DNA of 64,000 nt from Microvirga arsenatis (GCF_009910705.1 NZ_JAAAXJ010000007.1:1-64000); one strand, 5' to 3'; counted from the first letter of the stretch, positions 51,670-61,606 are shown. Notes: generated by a model from the letters alone, not told the origin. Program-made: numbers and translations.

Positions 51670-53352
51670 ATGCGCAAGACATTCGGCATCGGAACGAAAA
51701 TTCATTCCATCACCCTGACGGCCCTGCTCGGCATCGCCGCCGTCATCGCAGTCGCCGTGTTCCACCTGCGCGAGGAGATCTCCGGCGCGCAGATGGTCAA
51801 GACCAAGCACGTCGTCGAAGTGGCCTATGGCATCCTCGAGCACTACGAGGCCGAGGAGCGGGCCGGCCGCCTCACGCGCGAGGCGGCCCAGAAGGCGGCT
51901 GCCGAAGCGATCAAGGTGCTGCGCTACGACGGCCAGGAATATTTCTGGATCAACGACATGCATCCGCGCATGGTGATGCATCCGATCAAGCCGGAGCTCA
52001 ACGGCGCCGACCTGTCGCAGAACAAGGATCCCACGGGGCTTCGCCTGTTCGTCGCCTTCGTCGAGAAGGTGAAGGAGAGCGGCGCGGGGTTCGTGCCCTA
52101 TCTGTGGCCGAAGCCGGGAGCGCAGGAGCCCGTCGGCAAGATCTCCTACGTCAAGGGCTTCAAGCCCTGGGGATGGATCCTCGGCTCGGGCGTCTACACG
52201 GATGACACCGCCGCGAAGGTGTGGAGCACCGCGCTGAAGCTGATGTCGGGCGTCGCCGTGATCGTCCTGCTCATCGCGGTGGTTGCGACCTTCATCGGGC
52301 GCAGCGTCACCCGGCCCATCCTGGCGCTCGGACGCGTGATGCACGCTCTCGCAAAGGGGGAGCGGCAGATCGAGGTGCCCGCGCAGGACCGCAGGGACGA
52401 ACTCGGCGCCATGGCCCATGCGGTTCAGGTGTTCAGGGACACCCTGGTCGCCAAGGACGAGGCGGACCGGGCCTATGCCGGCGAGGCCGATGCGCAGGCC
52501 CGGCGCGCCCAGCGCCTGGACGAGCTGACGCGTCAGTTCGAGGCGAATGTGGCAGCCCTCACCCAGACGCTGACCACCGCGGCCCTGGAGATGGAGACCA
52601 CCGCCCAGACCATGGCGGCCACCGCGGAGCAGACCAACCTGCAGTCCCAGAGTGTCGCGGCCGCGGCCGAGCAGGCCTCCATGAACGTGCAGACGGTGGC
52701 GGCGGCGACGGAGGAGCTGTCGATCTCCACCCGCGAGATCGCAAGCCAGGTCTCCCACTCCGCGAAGATCGCAGGCGCCGCCGTCGAGGAGACGCGCCGC
52801 ACCGATGCCACCGTGCAGGCACTGGCCAGCATGGCGGAGCGGATCGGCGCGGTGATCGCGCTCATCAACACCATCGCCGGCCAGACGAACCTGCTCGCGC
52901 TCAACGCCACCATCGAGGCGGCGCGCGCGGGCGAGGCGGGCAAGGGTTTTGCCGTGGTGGCCTCGGAGGTGAAGGAGCTCGCCAACCAGACCACGAAGGC
53001 AACCGAGGAGATCTCGGCGCAGATCGTCGAGATCCAGCAGGCCACGCGGGAGGCGGTGAGCGCGATCCAGAACATCGGCAACACCATCAGCCAGATGTCC
53101 CAGACCTCGGCGGCGATTGCGGAAGCCATCGAGGAGCAGGGGGCCGCCACCGGCGAGATCGCCCGCAACGTGCAGGAGGCGGCGCACGGCACGGCCTCCG
53201 TCAGCGGCAGCATCCTCGACGTGAAGCAGGGCGCCGGGCAGACCGGCACCGCCGCCACCCGAGTCCTGAGCGCGGCGCAGGAACTGGCGCGGCATTCGGG
53301 CGATCTCAGCCGCGAGGTGCAGGCCTTCCTCACCCATGTGAAGGCCGCATAG
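51670..53352 (+). CDS. Methyl-accepting chemotaxis protein with single Cache sensor
   Basis: The 560-residue receptor has a membrane helix (about residues 13-32), a periplasmic sCache-type sensor (about 40-180; [20 protein letters not shown] and [13 protein letters not shown] are its hallmarks), a second helix (about 192-215), a HAMP linker and a long cytoplasmic signalling domain. The tip hairpin [22 protein letters not shown] is intact. The ligand is unknown; short organic acids are frequent for this sensor type. No che genes are nearby. The 230 bases upstream hold no other gene. Confidence 0.95.
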   Translation: MRKTFGIGTKIHSITLTALLGIAAVIAVAVFHLREEISGAQMVKTKHVVEVAYGILEHYEAEERAGRLTREAAQKAAAEAIKVLRYDGQEYFWINDMHPRMVMHPIKPELNGADLSQNKDPTGLRLFVAFVEKVKESGAGFVPYLWPKPGAQEPVGKISYVKGFKPWGWILGSGVYTDDTAAKVWSTALKLMSGVAVIVLLIAVVATFIGRSVTRPILALGRVMHALAKGERQIEVPAQDRRDELGAMAHAVQVFRDTLVAKDEADRAYAGEADAQARRAQRLDELTRQFEANVAALTQTLTTAALEMETTAQTMAATAEQTNLQSQSVAAAAEQASMNVQTVAAATEELSISTREIASQVSHSAKIAGAAVEETRRTDATVQALASMAERIGAVIALINTIAGQTNLLALNATIEAARAGEAGKGFAVVASEVKELANQTTKATEEISAQIVEIQQATREAVSAIQNIGNTISQMSQTSAAIAEAIEEQGAATGEIARNVQEAAHGTASVSGSILDVKQGAGQTGTAATRVLSAAQELARHSGDLSREVQAFLTHVKAA

Positions 53353-53396
53353 AGCATCACGATACGTTAGGGCAGGGCAGCGCCTGCTCCCGACGG

Positions 53397-53424
53397 AAAA
53401 AGGGCCCCTCGGGCCCTTTTTCTT
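53397..53424 (+). terminator. Rho-independent terminator of the chemoreceptor gene
   Basis: AAAAAGGGCCC (53397-53407) pairs with GGGCCCTTTTT (53411-53421) around a CTC loop, with more T after it. Confidence 0.9.
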
Positions 53425-53516
53425 TGCCGGTGGGGATCTTTCGGAGGCCTATTCACGGACAGGCCCCGGCCCGCTACAAGTCGGGGGCCTCTTCCGCAGT
53501 TTGGATCCAGAACCCC

Positions 53517-54752
53517 ATGGCCACCAGCGTCACCGACCGCTTCCTCCGCTACGTCGTCATCGACACCCAGTCCGACGCCAAGTCTCCCACCCAGCCCTCC
53601 ACCGAGAAGCAGAAGGATCTCGGCCGCCTGCTGGTGGAGGAGCTGCACGAGATCGGCATCTCCGACGCGCATCTCGACGAGCACGGCTACGTCTATGCCA
53701 CCATTCCGGCCAACACGCACAAGAACAACGTGCCCGTCATCTGCTTCTGCGCCCACATGGACACCGCGCCGGACTTCTCCGGCACGGGCGTCAAGCCGCA
53801 GATCGTGCGGAACTACCAGGGCGGCGACATCCGCCTGCCGGGGGATCCGAGCCAGATCATCCGCGTCGCCGACCATCCCGTGCTCAAGGACATGACCGGC
53901 CACGACATCGTCACCTCCGACGGCACCACGCTGCTCGGCGCCGACGATAAGGCGGGCATCGCCGAGATCATGGCGGCGGCCGAGTTCTTCGTGAACAACC
54001 CGGAGGTGAAGCACGGCGCGATCCGCATCCTCTTCACCACGGACGAGGAGATCGGCCGCGGCGTCGACAAGGTGGACCTGACGAAGCTCGGCGCCGATTT
54101 CGGCTACACCATGGACGGCTCAGCCGCCGGCACCATCGAGGACGAGAGCTTCTCGGCGGATGCGGTGGAGATCGCCATCCGCGGCGTGGCGATCCATCCG
54201 GGCTATGCCTACGGCAAGATGGAGAACGCGGTCAGGATCGCCGGCGACATCGTCGCGCGGCTGCCTCGGGACATGGCGCCCGAGACCACGAAGGGACGCG
54301 ACGGCTTCATTCATCCCACCGGAATGTCCGGCGTGATGGAAAAGGCAGCCCTGAGCTTCATCATCCGCGACTTCACGGAAGAGGGGCTGAAGCAGAAGGA
54401 GGCGCTGCTGGAGAGCATCACCAGGCAGGTGATGGAGAACTATCCGGGCTCCACCTACACCTTCACGGTGAAGGAGCAGTACCGCAACATGAAGGTGGTG
54501 CTGGATCAGCGTCCGGAGATCGTCGAATACGCGGTGGAGGCCATCCGCCGGGCCGGCATGGAGCCCCAGCGCAGCAGCATCCGCGGCGGCACGGACGGCT
54601 CGCGCCTGTCCTTCATGGGCCTGCCCTGCGCCAACATCTTCGCCGGCGGCCACGCCTTCCATTCGCCTCTGGAATTCGTCAGCAGCCAGGACATGGAAAA
54701 GGCCGTCGCCACCATCGTCGAGCTCGCCAAGCTCTGGGAGGAGCGCGCCTGA
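53517..54752 (+). CDS. pepT: Peptidase T (tripeptide aminopeptidase)
   Basis: PepT removes the N-terminal residue of tripeptides, a cytoplasmic zinc enzyme of family M20. The 411 residues match the family. The metal-site residues are seen in FCAHMDTAPD (His80, Asp82), GADDKAGIAE, TTDEEIGRGVD and FAGGHAFHSP near the C-terminus. The dimerisation domain lies between about 210 and 320. The start ATG is at 53517. Its unit is separate from the chemoreceptor gene, which has its own terminator. Confidence 0.96.
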   Translation: MATSVTDRFLRYVVIDTQSDAKSPTQPSTEKQKDLGRLLVEELHEIGISDAHLDEHGYVYATIPANTHKNNVPVICFCAHMDTAPDFSGTGVKPQIVRNYQGGDIRLPGDPSQIIRVADHPVLKDMTGHDIVTSDGTTLLGADDKAGIAEIMAAAEFFVNNPEVKHGAIRILFTTDEEIGRGVDKVDLTKLGADFGYTMDGSAAGTIEDESFSADAVEIAIRGVAIHPGYAYGKMENAVRIAGDIVARLPRDMAPETTKGRDGFIHPTGMSGVMEKAALSFIIRDFTEEGLKQKEALLESITRQVMENYPGSTYTFTVKEQYRNMKVVLDQRPEIVEYAVEAIRRAGMEPQRSSIRGGTDGSRLSFMGLPCANIFAGGHAFHSPLEFVSSQDMEKAVATIVELAKLWEERA

Positions 54753-54844
54753 AGGCGCGCTTCGCCGGGAGAACCTTGAGCCTGAAGCTCAGGCCGTTCA
54801 CCGCTTCGGCGAGGCGGGCGTGAGGCGCAGCTTCGTTCGAACGG

Positions 54845-55093
54845 TCAGTGCGAAAGCCGGTCGGGCGTGATGGCTTCCAGGAAGGGGAATTCCATTACGA
54901 TCTCGTCCAGATCGTCCTTCACCTCGATATGCGCCGAGGCCCAGTTGATCGGCTGATCGAATTCGGTGCCCATCAGGTTCTGCGCCATCGCCCTGGCCAC
55001 CTCCCAGGCCTGATCCGCATCGCGCAGGTCCTGGCCTTCGGGATCGGGGAGGGCATCCGTGCCGATATGCACGTTGAAGAAATAGCGCGGCAT
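54845..55093 (-). CDS. DUF6894 family protein
   Basis: The 82-residue protein begins PRYFFNVHIGTDALPDPEGQDLRDADQAWEVA, the hallmark of the DUF6894 family, which is expanded in Hyphomicrobiales. It continues with a short acidic segment, VKDDLDEIVMEFPF. Function is unknown. It is convergent with pepT. Confidence 0.85.
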   Translation of the reverse strand: MPRYFFNVHIGTDALPDPEGQDLRDADQAWEVARAMAQNLMGTEFDQPINWASAHIEVKDDLDEIVMEFPFLEAITPDRLSH

Positions 55094-55246
55094 GGGTGTT
55101 CCTGAAGCTCGAGGGGATGAAAGCCAACCGGGCAGGATGCGATCGGTTCCGTGTGAAACCCCGCACCGGCCGCATGAAGGTGCATGCCAGCCTTGCGTCT
55201 GACCCCCTCGAACGGTCCGGCCTCAGATGGTGCGTTCGGACAGCCC

Positions 55247-55339
55247 CTAGAGATGATTCCATCGACATGGAACCATCTCTTTCTTGCCTGCCGCATTTTT
55301 GGCGGCGAACCGGATCCACTTCGCCGAAAAGTGCTCTAG
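55247..55339 (+). repeat. Dispersed intergenic repeat, copy B
   Basis: A 93-base element with the same layout as copy A: CTAG, a hairpin (AGAGATGATTCCAT ... ATGGAACCATCTCT with one mismatch), then TTCTTGCC, ATTTTTGGCGGCGAACCGG, ATCCACTTCGCCGAAAAGTG and CTCTAG. The right CTAG supplies the stop codon of the leftward GGDEF-EAL gene (55336-55338). Confidence 0.88.
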
Positions 55340-57639
55340 ATGGTCGAGGGCGCAATTGTCAGGGCGCTCCTCTGCTCGAGACGGGGTGTGGGATCGAGGA
55401 GGCGCGCGACCTGCTCTCTGTCCAGGGCCTTGGAGTAGCGGTAGCCCTGCAGTTCATCGCAGCCCGCGCTGCGAAGGAAGCGCTCCTGCTCCTGAGTCTC
55501 GACGCCCTCGGCCGTGACCGTCAGCTTCATCGCCTGGCCCAGGGCGATGATGGCGCTGACGATGGCTGTCGCGCTGTCCTCCTTGCCCAGGCTGTTCACG
55601 AAGGACCGATCGATCTTGATCTTGTCGACTTCATAGCGGTGCAGATAGCCGAGGCTGGAGTAGCCGGTGCCGAAATCGTCGAGCGCGATCCGGAAGCCTG
55701 CCTCCCGCAAAGCCTTCAGCGTCTGAGCGGTCTGGCCTTCGTCGTCGAGCAGGACACCCTCCGTGATTTCCAGCTCGATCTTTCGGGGATCCGTGCCGTT
55801 CTCGCGGGCGATCTGGATCATTCGCTCCGCGAAGCCCTCGCCGCGGAATTGAACCGGGGAGAGATTGACGGAAATGAACAGGTTCGGCCATTGGCGCGAC
55901 GTCGAACAGGCATCGCGCATGACCAGCTCCCCGATTTGCGCGATAAGGCCGGTTTGCTCGGCAACGGGGATGAACTGATCCGGCAGGATCATGCCGCGTC
56001 CCGGATGGCGCCACCGCACCAGGGCCTCGAGCCCGACGATGGGCTTTCCGGCTCCCGCGACCTGAGGCTGATAGGCCACCTCCAATCCGACGCCGGTGGC
56101 CAGCGCCTCGCGGAGCTCTTCCTCGATGGCTCCGCGGACCTTGACGGTCTCGTCCATCGCGGCCGTGAAGATGCGATAGCAGCCTCGCCCTTCCGCCTTG
56201 GCCCGGTAAAGCGCGATATCGGCCTTGCGCATCACCTCGACACGGTCCGTCCCTGCCTCGGGCGCAAGGGCGATGCCGATGCTGACGCCCACGAAGGCCT
56301 GGTGACCGAGAACGTCGAACGGCTCGCGAACGGCCGCGAGAATGCGGGTGCACAGAGCCTCGATATCCCCTTCGCCTGCGATTCCCGTCTGTACGATCGC
56401 GAACTCGTCGCCGCCCAAGCGAGCGAGGGTGTCGCTGCTTCTCAGGAGCTTCGACAACCGTCCCGCCAGTTCCCGGATGAGGCCGTCGCCGGCATGATGC
56501 CCCAATGTGTCGTTCACATGCTTGAAGCGGTCGAGGTCCAGCATCAGCACGGAGACCTTCTCGCCGCGCTGGGTGCGGGCCAGGGCCTGATCGAGACGGT
56601 CGTCGAAGAGAGCCCGGTTCGGCAGGCTCGTGAGCACGTCGTGGAAGGCAAGGTGCTGAGCCTGAGCCTCGCTGGCGCGGAGTTCGACGACCATGCTCTG
56701 AAGGGCCGACATCGCACGCGCCAGCCAACCCAGAAGCAGCCCCATGAGGACAAGGATGAGAACGCCGAGCAGCGCGCCGGCCGGCCCGATGATGCCGAGG
56801 ATCTTCGTGCCCGGCGTCTCCGGCTTCCAGACGAAGTAGCCGATGCGGCTTCCGGTATCGGAGGTGAGCGGGACCGACACCTCGTCGCCCGCCTTGTCCC
56901 CGGTCGATGAGAAGCGCAGCCCCTCGATGAGGTTCTTCTCGGAGAGTTGCCGCAGGAAGGCGCCGTCGAGAAAGCGAACGCTGACCAGAACGAACTCGCT
57001 CCCGGGCTCCTGCGTCACCGCGTCCGAATGGGGAACGATCCGCATGGCGCTCACGGCCGCGGGCCGGCCGATCAGCTTCAGGAGATGGGCATCGTACACG
57101 GCTCGTCCCGAGGTCAGATGCTTCCCGTCCGCTGCAGGCTCGGGGGAGGTTCGAGCAGGCGGCCTCGGCGCCGCCCGCACTTCGGACAGGTGGCTTTCGA
57201 GATCCCGCTGGATCTGGCCGAAGGCCTGCGGTTCGACCGGAGCGCCATCGACGGCGGCAAAGACGGGCTCATCCTGCGCGTTCAGGATGTAGACCTGGTC
57301 GTGACCGTAGGTGCGGGTGAGCCAGGAGCCCAGGTTCTCGTCGATCCATTGCGTGTCCAACGGAGTCTTGTTGAGCTGGAGGACCGGGTCGTCCCAAACG
57401 GCGACGACCTCTTGCTGCAGCGAAAGCTCGCGCACGATGCCTCTGATGCTCCGCTCCGTCATCTGGAGCTGACGCTCGATGGCGGCTGAATCGCTCTGGC
57501 GGACGGCCCAGAAGATGGCCAATGCCGCAAGGCCGAGCGCCGCCAGGGTGGTCAGTGCGATCAGCGGCAGAGCCCTGCTCGAGACGTGCGGACCCACCCG
57601 GTTCTTCGAGGAAGCTTCTTTGCGCAATGTTTCCCCCAT
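55336..57639 (-). CDS. GGDEF-EAL cyclic-di-GMP protein with CHASE4-like sensor
   Basis: The protein has about 767 residues: one membrane helix (about 25-45), a periplasmic CHASE4-like region (about 50-285), a second helix (about 300-325), a GGDEF domain (motif intact, about 409-413) and an EAL domain. The EAL signature is in GLEALVRWRHP (about 535), with DDFGTGYSSL and AEGVETQEQ, so both activities are plausible. The last codon is inside repeat copy B. The ATG at 57639 is used; a GTG at 57684 in the same frame is possible. No operon partner is seen. Confidence 0.9.
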   Translation of the reverse strand: MGETLRKEASSKNRVGPHVSSRALPLIALTTLAALGLAALAIFWAVRQSDSAAIERQLQMTERSIRGIVRELSLQQEVVAVWDDPVLQLNKTPLDTQWIDENLGSWLTRTYGHDQVYILNAQDEPVFAAVDGAPVEPQAFGQIQRDLESHLSEVRAAPRPPARTSPEPAADGKHLTSGRAVYDAHLLKLIGRPAAVSAMRIVPHSDAVTQEPGSEFVLVSVRFLDGAFLRQLSEKNLIEGLRFSSTGDKAGDEVSVPLTSDTGSRIGYFVWKPETPGTKILGIIGPAGALLGVLILVLMGLLLGWLARAMSALQSMVVELRASEAQAQHLAFHDVLTSLPNRALFDDRLDQALARTQRGEKVSVLMLDLDRFKHVNDTLGHHAGDGLIRELAGRLSKLLRSSDTLARLGGDEFAIVQTGIAGEGDIEALCTRILAAVREPFDVLGHQAFVGVSIGIALAPEAGTDRVEVMRKADIALYRAKAEGRGCYRIFTAAMDETVKVRGAIEEELREALATGVGLEVAYQPQVAGAGKPIVGLEALVRWRHPGRGMILPDQFIPVAEQTGLIAQIGELVMRDACSTSRQWPNLFISVNLSPVQFRGEGFAERMIQIARENGTDPRKIELEITEGVLLDDEGQTAQTLKALREAGFRIALDDFGTGYSSLGYLHRYEVDKIKIDRSFVNSLGKEDSATAIVSAIIALGQAMKLTVTAEGVETQEQERFLRSAGCDELQGYRYSKALDREQVARLLDPTPRLEQRSALTIAPSTI

Positions 57640-58074
57640 CGCATGAGGGCGGCTGGCATGATCCTGTCGACCACCCTCTGCCACGTTGTTCTTCTTGTGG
57701 CCGAGAAAATTATTAGTATTGGCTTGGTAGGTACGAGGAATATCGGTCTGGCCGGCAGACCTGAAAATGCCGGACTCTCACCGGCGCGGCGGAGAGGCCT
57801 CATGCCTTGAGGAGCTGCTCATCGCTCACGTCCTCAATCCACCACGATTATCGTGTCGATAGGCCGAGTTTCGCTGAACTTGGCATCAAGTCAACAGCGC
57901 CGCACCCGCATCGCCAGGAATTGCCCCGACACGGTTAATCAACGGATCATCCTGATCGCTGTGCAGTGCCGGCAGGCGCAGCCTAGAGCATTTTTCGGCG
58001 AAGTGGATCCGGTTCGCCGTCAAGAAATGCGGCAAGCCAAGAAGGGAGATGATTCCATGCTAATGGAATCATCT
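57640..58074. other. Gene-free stretch upstream of the GGDEF-EAL gene
   Basis: This stretch of 435 bases holds the promoter side of the GGDEF-EAL gene and repeat copy C (57983-58078). Bases 57690-57740 are AT-rich (GAAAATTATTAGTATTGG). I see no other gene, RNA or palindrome here. Confidence 0.55.
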
Positions 58075-58078
58075 CTAG
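57983..58078 (-). repeat. Dispersed intergenic repeat, copy C (inverted)
   Basis: A 96-base element in the opposite orientation to copies A and B. Read on the minus strand it begins CTAGAGATGATTCCAT, a short loop, ATGGAATCATCTC, then GGCGAACCGGATCCACT and TTCGCCGAAAAATGCTCTAG. The CTAG next to the MFS gene supplies its stop codon (58075-58077). Confidence 0.88.
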
Positions 58079-59622
58079 TGAGGCATCTGCGCGCTCTCGC
58101 CGATGTGAGCGCTGGAATAGATCCTGTGAGCAAGGGCTGCCAGGCCGAGCAGCGTCACCGCGGCCAGCGCGCAGCAGGCGGCAAAGCCGAGAGAGAAGCC
58201 GCTGCGCGCCGTTTCCAGCCACGCCGGTGCGGTCTGGCCCATCGCCTTGGCGGTCTCGACCGCGCCCGCGAGGGTCGCGGAGACGGCCTGTTGCTGGGCG
58301 GCGTTCAGGCCGTTCAGGTCCACGCCGCCCATCGTCATGCGGTAGACGAGGGTTCCGAGGCTTCCGAGGATGGCCACGCCGAGCGCTCCGCCGAACTCCG
58401 CGCTCGTCTCGGAGATGGCGGAGGCCGAACCGGCCTGCTCCGGGGGCGCGGTGCCCACGATCAGGCCCGTCGTGGTGAGGACGACCGGCACGAAGCCGAG
58501 ACCGATCAGCATGCTGGCGCCAAGAACGCCGACCAGGCTCTCGGCATAGGCGGCGACGGCCATCGCGGACACGCCGACCGCATAGACGAGCAGCCCGATG
58601 AGAACGGTCTTGACCGGCCCGAGACGGTTCGTGAACCGGTACGCCTGCAACGACATGATCGTGAAGACGAAGGCGGACGGCACGGACCACACGGCCGCCT
58701 CGAGCGGCGACAGGCCGAGAACCAGCTGTAGGAACAGGTTCTGGAACAGGAACACGCCGAACACGAAGAACATGCCGGCCAGATTGACGATCAGCGAGGC
58801 GGTGAAGGCCGGGATGCGGAACAGGCGCAGGTCGATCATGGGATGCGCGAGGCTCTTCTGGCGGCGCACGAACAGCACGCCGACCATGAGCCCGGTCGCG
58901 ATGGCGACCAGCTGGCGCGGCGCGAAGCCGTCGGCCGCCATGTGCTTGAAGCCGTAGATGATCGGCAGCACGGTCCCGAGCGACAAAGCCACGCTGACGA
59001 GATCGAGCCTCTCGCCGCCCTCGTTCCTGTATTCCGGCAGCAGGAAGGGCGCGGCGACCAGCAGCGCGAGCATGATCGGGATGTTGATCAGAAACACCGA
59101 TCCCCAGTGGAAGTATTGCAGCAGCACGCCGCCGATGAGAGGGCCCACCAGCCCGCCCAAGGCGAAGGCGGTGCCCCAGATGCCGATCGCCCGGTTCCGC
59201 TCCTGTTCGTTCTGGAAGAGATTGACCACCAGGGACAGGGTCGAGGGAGCGATCGTCGCGCCGGCGATGCCGAGCAGCGCGCGCGCAACGATGAGCTGCT
59301 GCGCCGTGCCTGAGAACGCCGCGAGTGCGGACGCCAGACCGAAAGCGAAGGCGCCGATGAGCAGCACGCGCCGGCGGCCGATCCTGTCGCCGAGGGTGCC
59401 CATGGTCACGAGGAAGCCCGCGACCATGAAGCCGTAGATGTCGTTGATCCAGAGAAGTTCCGACGCCGACGGATCGAGATCCGCGACGATGGCCGGCATC
59501 GCCAGAAAGAGCACGGACAGGTCCATCGAGTAGATCAGGCAGGCGACCGACAGGACGCAGAGCCCGATCCACTCGCGACGCCCCGCGAGCGGCTGGATTT
59601 CGACCGTTGCCTGTTCTTGCAT
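58075..59622 (-). CDS. MFS exporter, 14-helix DHA2 (SmvA/QacA-like) family
   Basis: The 515-residue membrane protein has about 14 helices. It starts with a short cytoplasmic tail and DLSVLFLAMPAIVADLDPSASELLWINDIYGFMVAGFLVTMGTLGDRIGRRRVL, typical of DHA2 proton-coupled exporters. The loop GDRIGRRRV is the family motif A and the ALLGIAGATIAP segment motif C. Related proteins export cationic biocides and dyes. The gene is read leftward downstream of ridA and is probably controlled by the divergent TetR gene. Confidence 0.93.
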   Translation of the reverse strand: MQEQATVEIQPLAGRREWIGLCVLSVACLIYSMDLSVLFLAMPAIVADLDPSASELLWINDIYGFMVAGFLVTMGTLGDRIGRRRVLLIGAFAFGLASALAAFSGTAQQLIVARALLGIAGATIAPSTLSLVVNLFQNEQERNRAIGIWGTAFALGGLVGPLIGGVLLQYFHWGSVFLINIPIMLALLVAAPFLLPEYRNEGGERLDLVSVALSLGTVLPIIYGFKHMAADGFAPRQLVAIATGLMVGVLFVRRQKSLAHPMIDLRLFRIPAFTASLIVNLAGMFFVFGVFLFQNLFLQLVLGLSPLEAAVWSVPSAFVFTIMSLQAYRFTNRLGPVKTVLIGLLVYAVGVSAMAVAAYAESLVGVLGASMLIGLGFVPVVLTTTGLIVGTAPPEQAGSASAISETSAEFGGALGVAILGSLGTLVYRMTMGGVDLNGLNAAQQQAVSATLAGAVETAKAMGQTAPAWLETARSGFSLGFAACCALAAVTLLGLAALAHRIYSSAHIGESAQMPH

Positions 59623-59704
59623 GAACCGACTCTCATCCTGGCAAGAGGCAGGTACTTACACGCTCCGCCGCGCATTCGGCAACCCGAACGGCCCTGATCC
59701 AGCA

Positions 59705-60154
59705 TCAACCCTCATCCAGAACGACGACGGCCTCGACCTCGAACAGCATGGGATCGATGGCGAGCTTCGGCACGGGAACCAGGGTCTGCGCCGGCAGCGC
59801 CTCGCCGAACATGGCCTTCACATTCCTGGTCAGCACCTCGAGCTTGGACATGTCGTGATCGACCACGTAGACCGTGAGCTTGGCGACCCGATCCGGCTTC
59901 GCGCCGAGCGCCTCGATGGCCGTGCGCAGGTTCGCATAGGCCTGCTCGACCTGGACGGCGAAGTCGGGCGAGAGGCCTCCCGTGGCGTCCTGACCGCCCT
60001 GGCCCGAGATATAGGCCACCCTCGCTCCGGCGGGCACGATCACCGCGGTGCTGTAGCCGTTCGGCGTCGGGTCGTAGAGGTTTTGCGGATTGACGATGAT
60101 CGGCTTGCGAGCGGTCCCGCCCGCTGTCGCCGCCTGGGAAACTCCCATGCTCAT
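59705..60154 (-). CDS. RidA family protein
   Basis: The 149-residue protein belongs to the RidA/YjgF/YER057c family. VAYISGQGGQDATGGL, VEQAYANLRTAIEALGAKPDRVAKLTVYVVD and TLVPVPKLAIDPMLFEVEAVVV fit the family. RidA removes reactive enamines or imines; many relatives have other roles. The N-terminus (about 25 residues) may be a weak export or linker segment. It starts at 60154 with GGAGG upstream, 82 bases before the MFS gene, so the two probably form one unit under TetR control. Confidence 0.85.
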   Translation of the reverse strand: MSMGVSQAATAGGTARKPIIVNPQNLYDPTPNGYSTAVIVPAGARVAYISGQGGQDATGGLSPDFAVQVEQAYANLRTAIEALGAKPDRVAKLTVYVVDHDMSKLEVLTRNVKAMFGEALPAQTLVPVPKLAIDPMLFEVEAVVVLDEG

Positions 60155-60246
60155 GATGAACCCTCCGGTAAGCAGATGTCTGACGGCGCGTGACAGGACG
60201 GTCTCCCGGCTCCGGCCGGGAGCATTGAACCCGGCAGCCGGCAGGA

Positions 60247-60274
60247 TTGACCTTTCACCCGTTGCGCATACGAT
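60247..60274 (+). promoter_or_regulatory. Predicted promoter of the TetR gene
   Basis: TTGACC (60247-60252) and TACGAT (60269-60274), 16 bases apart. The predicted start site lies inside the first palindrome of the operator, a usual place for self-repression. Confidence 0.6.
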
Positions 60275-60275
60275 C

Positions 60276-60321
60276 GACTCGTACGCTGTACGACTGATTG
60301 GCACCGTACAGCGTACGAGTC
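60276..60321. promoter_or_regulatory. Double palindromic TetR operator
   Basis: A perfect 17-base inverted repeat (GACTCGTACGCTGTACG ... complement) with a 12-base spacer. Each arm contains its own palindrome: CGTAC-GCT-GTACG and CGTAC-AGC-GTACG. This is the layout expected for two TetR dimers that block both divergent promoters. Confidence 0.82.
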
Positions 60322-60391
60322 AATGGCTTCAGGATCGACATGCCCCGGATTGTCGGCATAGATCATCGCTCCGAAGGGCAGGGAAGGACGG

Positions 60392-61090
60392 ATGGCAGCC
60401 AAACGCAGCAGCGCCGGGAGCAGGACATCGCGACGGACGGGGGCCTCCCGTCCCCCCGCGCCGGAACCGGCCGGCGAGCCGTCGCTCTCCCTGGAGCGGA
60501 TCGTGGCGGCCGCGGTGGAACTGCTCGATGCGCAGGGGCTCGACGGATTGACGATGCGCCGGCTCGCCGACCGGCTCGGCGCGGGGGCGATGAGCCTGTA
60601 CTGGCATGTCGGCAGCAAGGGGGAGGTCCTCGACCTGGCCCTCGACGCGGTGCTCGCCTATCGCGGAGCGCCGCAGACCGGTCGGGCTCGGGACTGGCGC
60701 GCCGAGGTCGTTCACATGCTCGAAGACTGGCGCGCCTGCATGCTGCGCCATCCCTGGTCGGCATCGCTGCTGCCGCGCCGGGCGCTCGGCCCGAACATCC
60801 TGGCCCGCCTGGAACTGCTCGGCGAGACCCTGTCCAGGGCCGGCGTCGCGGAGGCGGATCTCAACGCCGGCATATGGTCGCTCTGGAACTACGTGATGGG
60901 CGCCACCATCACCCGGGGGAGCTTCGACCTCTCGGACGAGGACAGGGCCGCCGCGCAAAGGCGCCTGACGGAGCTTGGCCAGCATTACCCCACCATCGCG
61001 GGCACCCGTCTTCTGCTCGACGACGACTGGGACGGCGCCTTCAGGAAAGGCCTCGACTTCCTGCTCGACGGCATCGCTCCCGGGCGGTGA
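60392..61090 (+). CDS. TetR/AcrR family repressor
   Basis: The 232-residue protein has an N-terminal helix-turn-helix domain (about residues 33-80: SLERIVAAAVELLDAQGLDGLTMRRLADRLGAGAMSLYWHV) and a C-terminal ligand domain of the TetR_C type (HMLEDWRACMLRHPWSASLL, WNYVMGATITRGSFDL). It is divergent from ridA and the MFS exporter with a double palindrome between them. It probably represses itself and both genes until the exporter's substrate binds. The ligand is not known. Confidence 0.9.
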   Translation: MAAKRSSAGSRTSRRTGASRPPAPEPAGEPSLSLERIVAAAVELLDAQGLDGLTMRRLADRLGAGAMSLYWHVGSKGEVLDLALDAVLAYRGAPQTGRARDWRAEVVHMLEDWRACMLRHPWSASLLPRRALGPNILARLELLGETLSRAGVAEADLNAGIWSLWNYVMGATITRGSFDLSDEDRAAAQRRLTELGQHYPTIAGTRLLLDDDWDGAFRKGLDFLLDGIAPGR

Positions 61091-61132
61091 GCCCGCGCCG
61101 GCGCGGGCAGGGCCGCCATGGGCGACGGAACG

Positions 61133-61606
61133 TCAGCCGCGCCGCGCCGCCTCGATCTGGGCGACGTCGATCTTCGTCATGTGCATCATCGCCTCGAAGG
61201 CGCGCTTGGCCTCGGCGCCGCCGGCCGCCAGCGCCTCCGTGAGCACGCGCGGCGTGATCTGCCACGACACGCCCCACCGGTCCTTGCACCAGCCGCAGGC
61301 GCTCTCCTGGCCGCCATTGCCCACGATGGCGTTCCAGTAGCGGTCGGTCTCCTCCTGATCGTCGGTGGCGATCTGGAACGAGAAGGCTTCGTTGTGCTTG
61401 AACGCGGGGCCGCCGTTGAGGCCGAGGCAGGCCACGCCCGCAACGGTGAACTCCACCGTCAGCACGTCGCCCTCCTTGCCCGACGGGTAGTCGCCGGGGG
61501 CGCGGTGCACCGCATGGACCGCGCTGTCAGGGAAAGTCTCGGCATAGAAGCGGGCGGCCGCCTCGGCATCCTTGTCGTACCAGAGGCAGATCGTGTTCTT
61601 GGCCAT
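61133..61606 (-). CDS. VOC family protein (PhnB-like)
   Basis: The 157-residue protein has the paired beta-alpha-beta units of the vicinal oxygen chelate superfamily. KNTICLWYDKDAEAAARFYAETFPDS and DRWGVSWQITPRVL are typical of the PhnB/3-demethylubiquinone methyltransferase-like group. Enzyme activity is not known for most of this group. It stands between the TetR gene (convergent) and the L,D-transpeptidase gene, which is upstream on the same strand. Confidence 0.88.
   Translation of the reverse strand: MAKNTICLWYDKDAEAAARFYAETFPDSAVHAVHRAPGDYPSGKEGDVLTVEFTVAGVACLGLNGGPAFKHNEAFSFQIATDDQEETDRYWNAIVGNGGQESACGWCKDRWGVSWQITPRVLTEALAAGGAEAKRAFEAMMHMTKIDVAQIEAARRG

Noticed and set aside
52221..53516. 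N-terminal extension of the pepT frame
   Set aside because: It is an out-of-frame reading of the chemoreceptor; PepT begins at the ATG at 53517.
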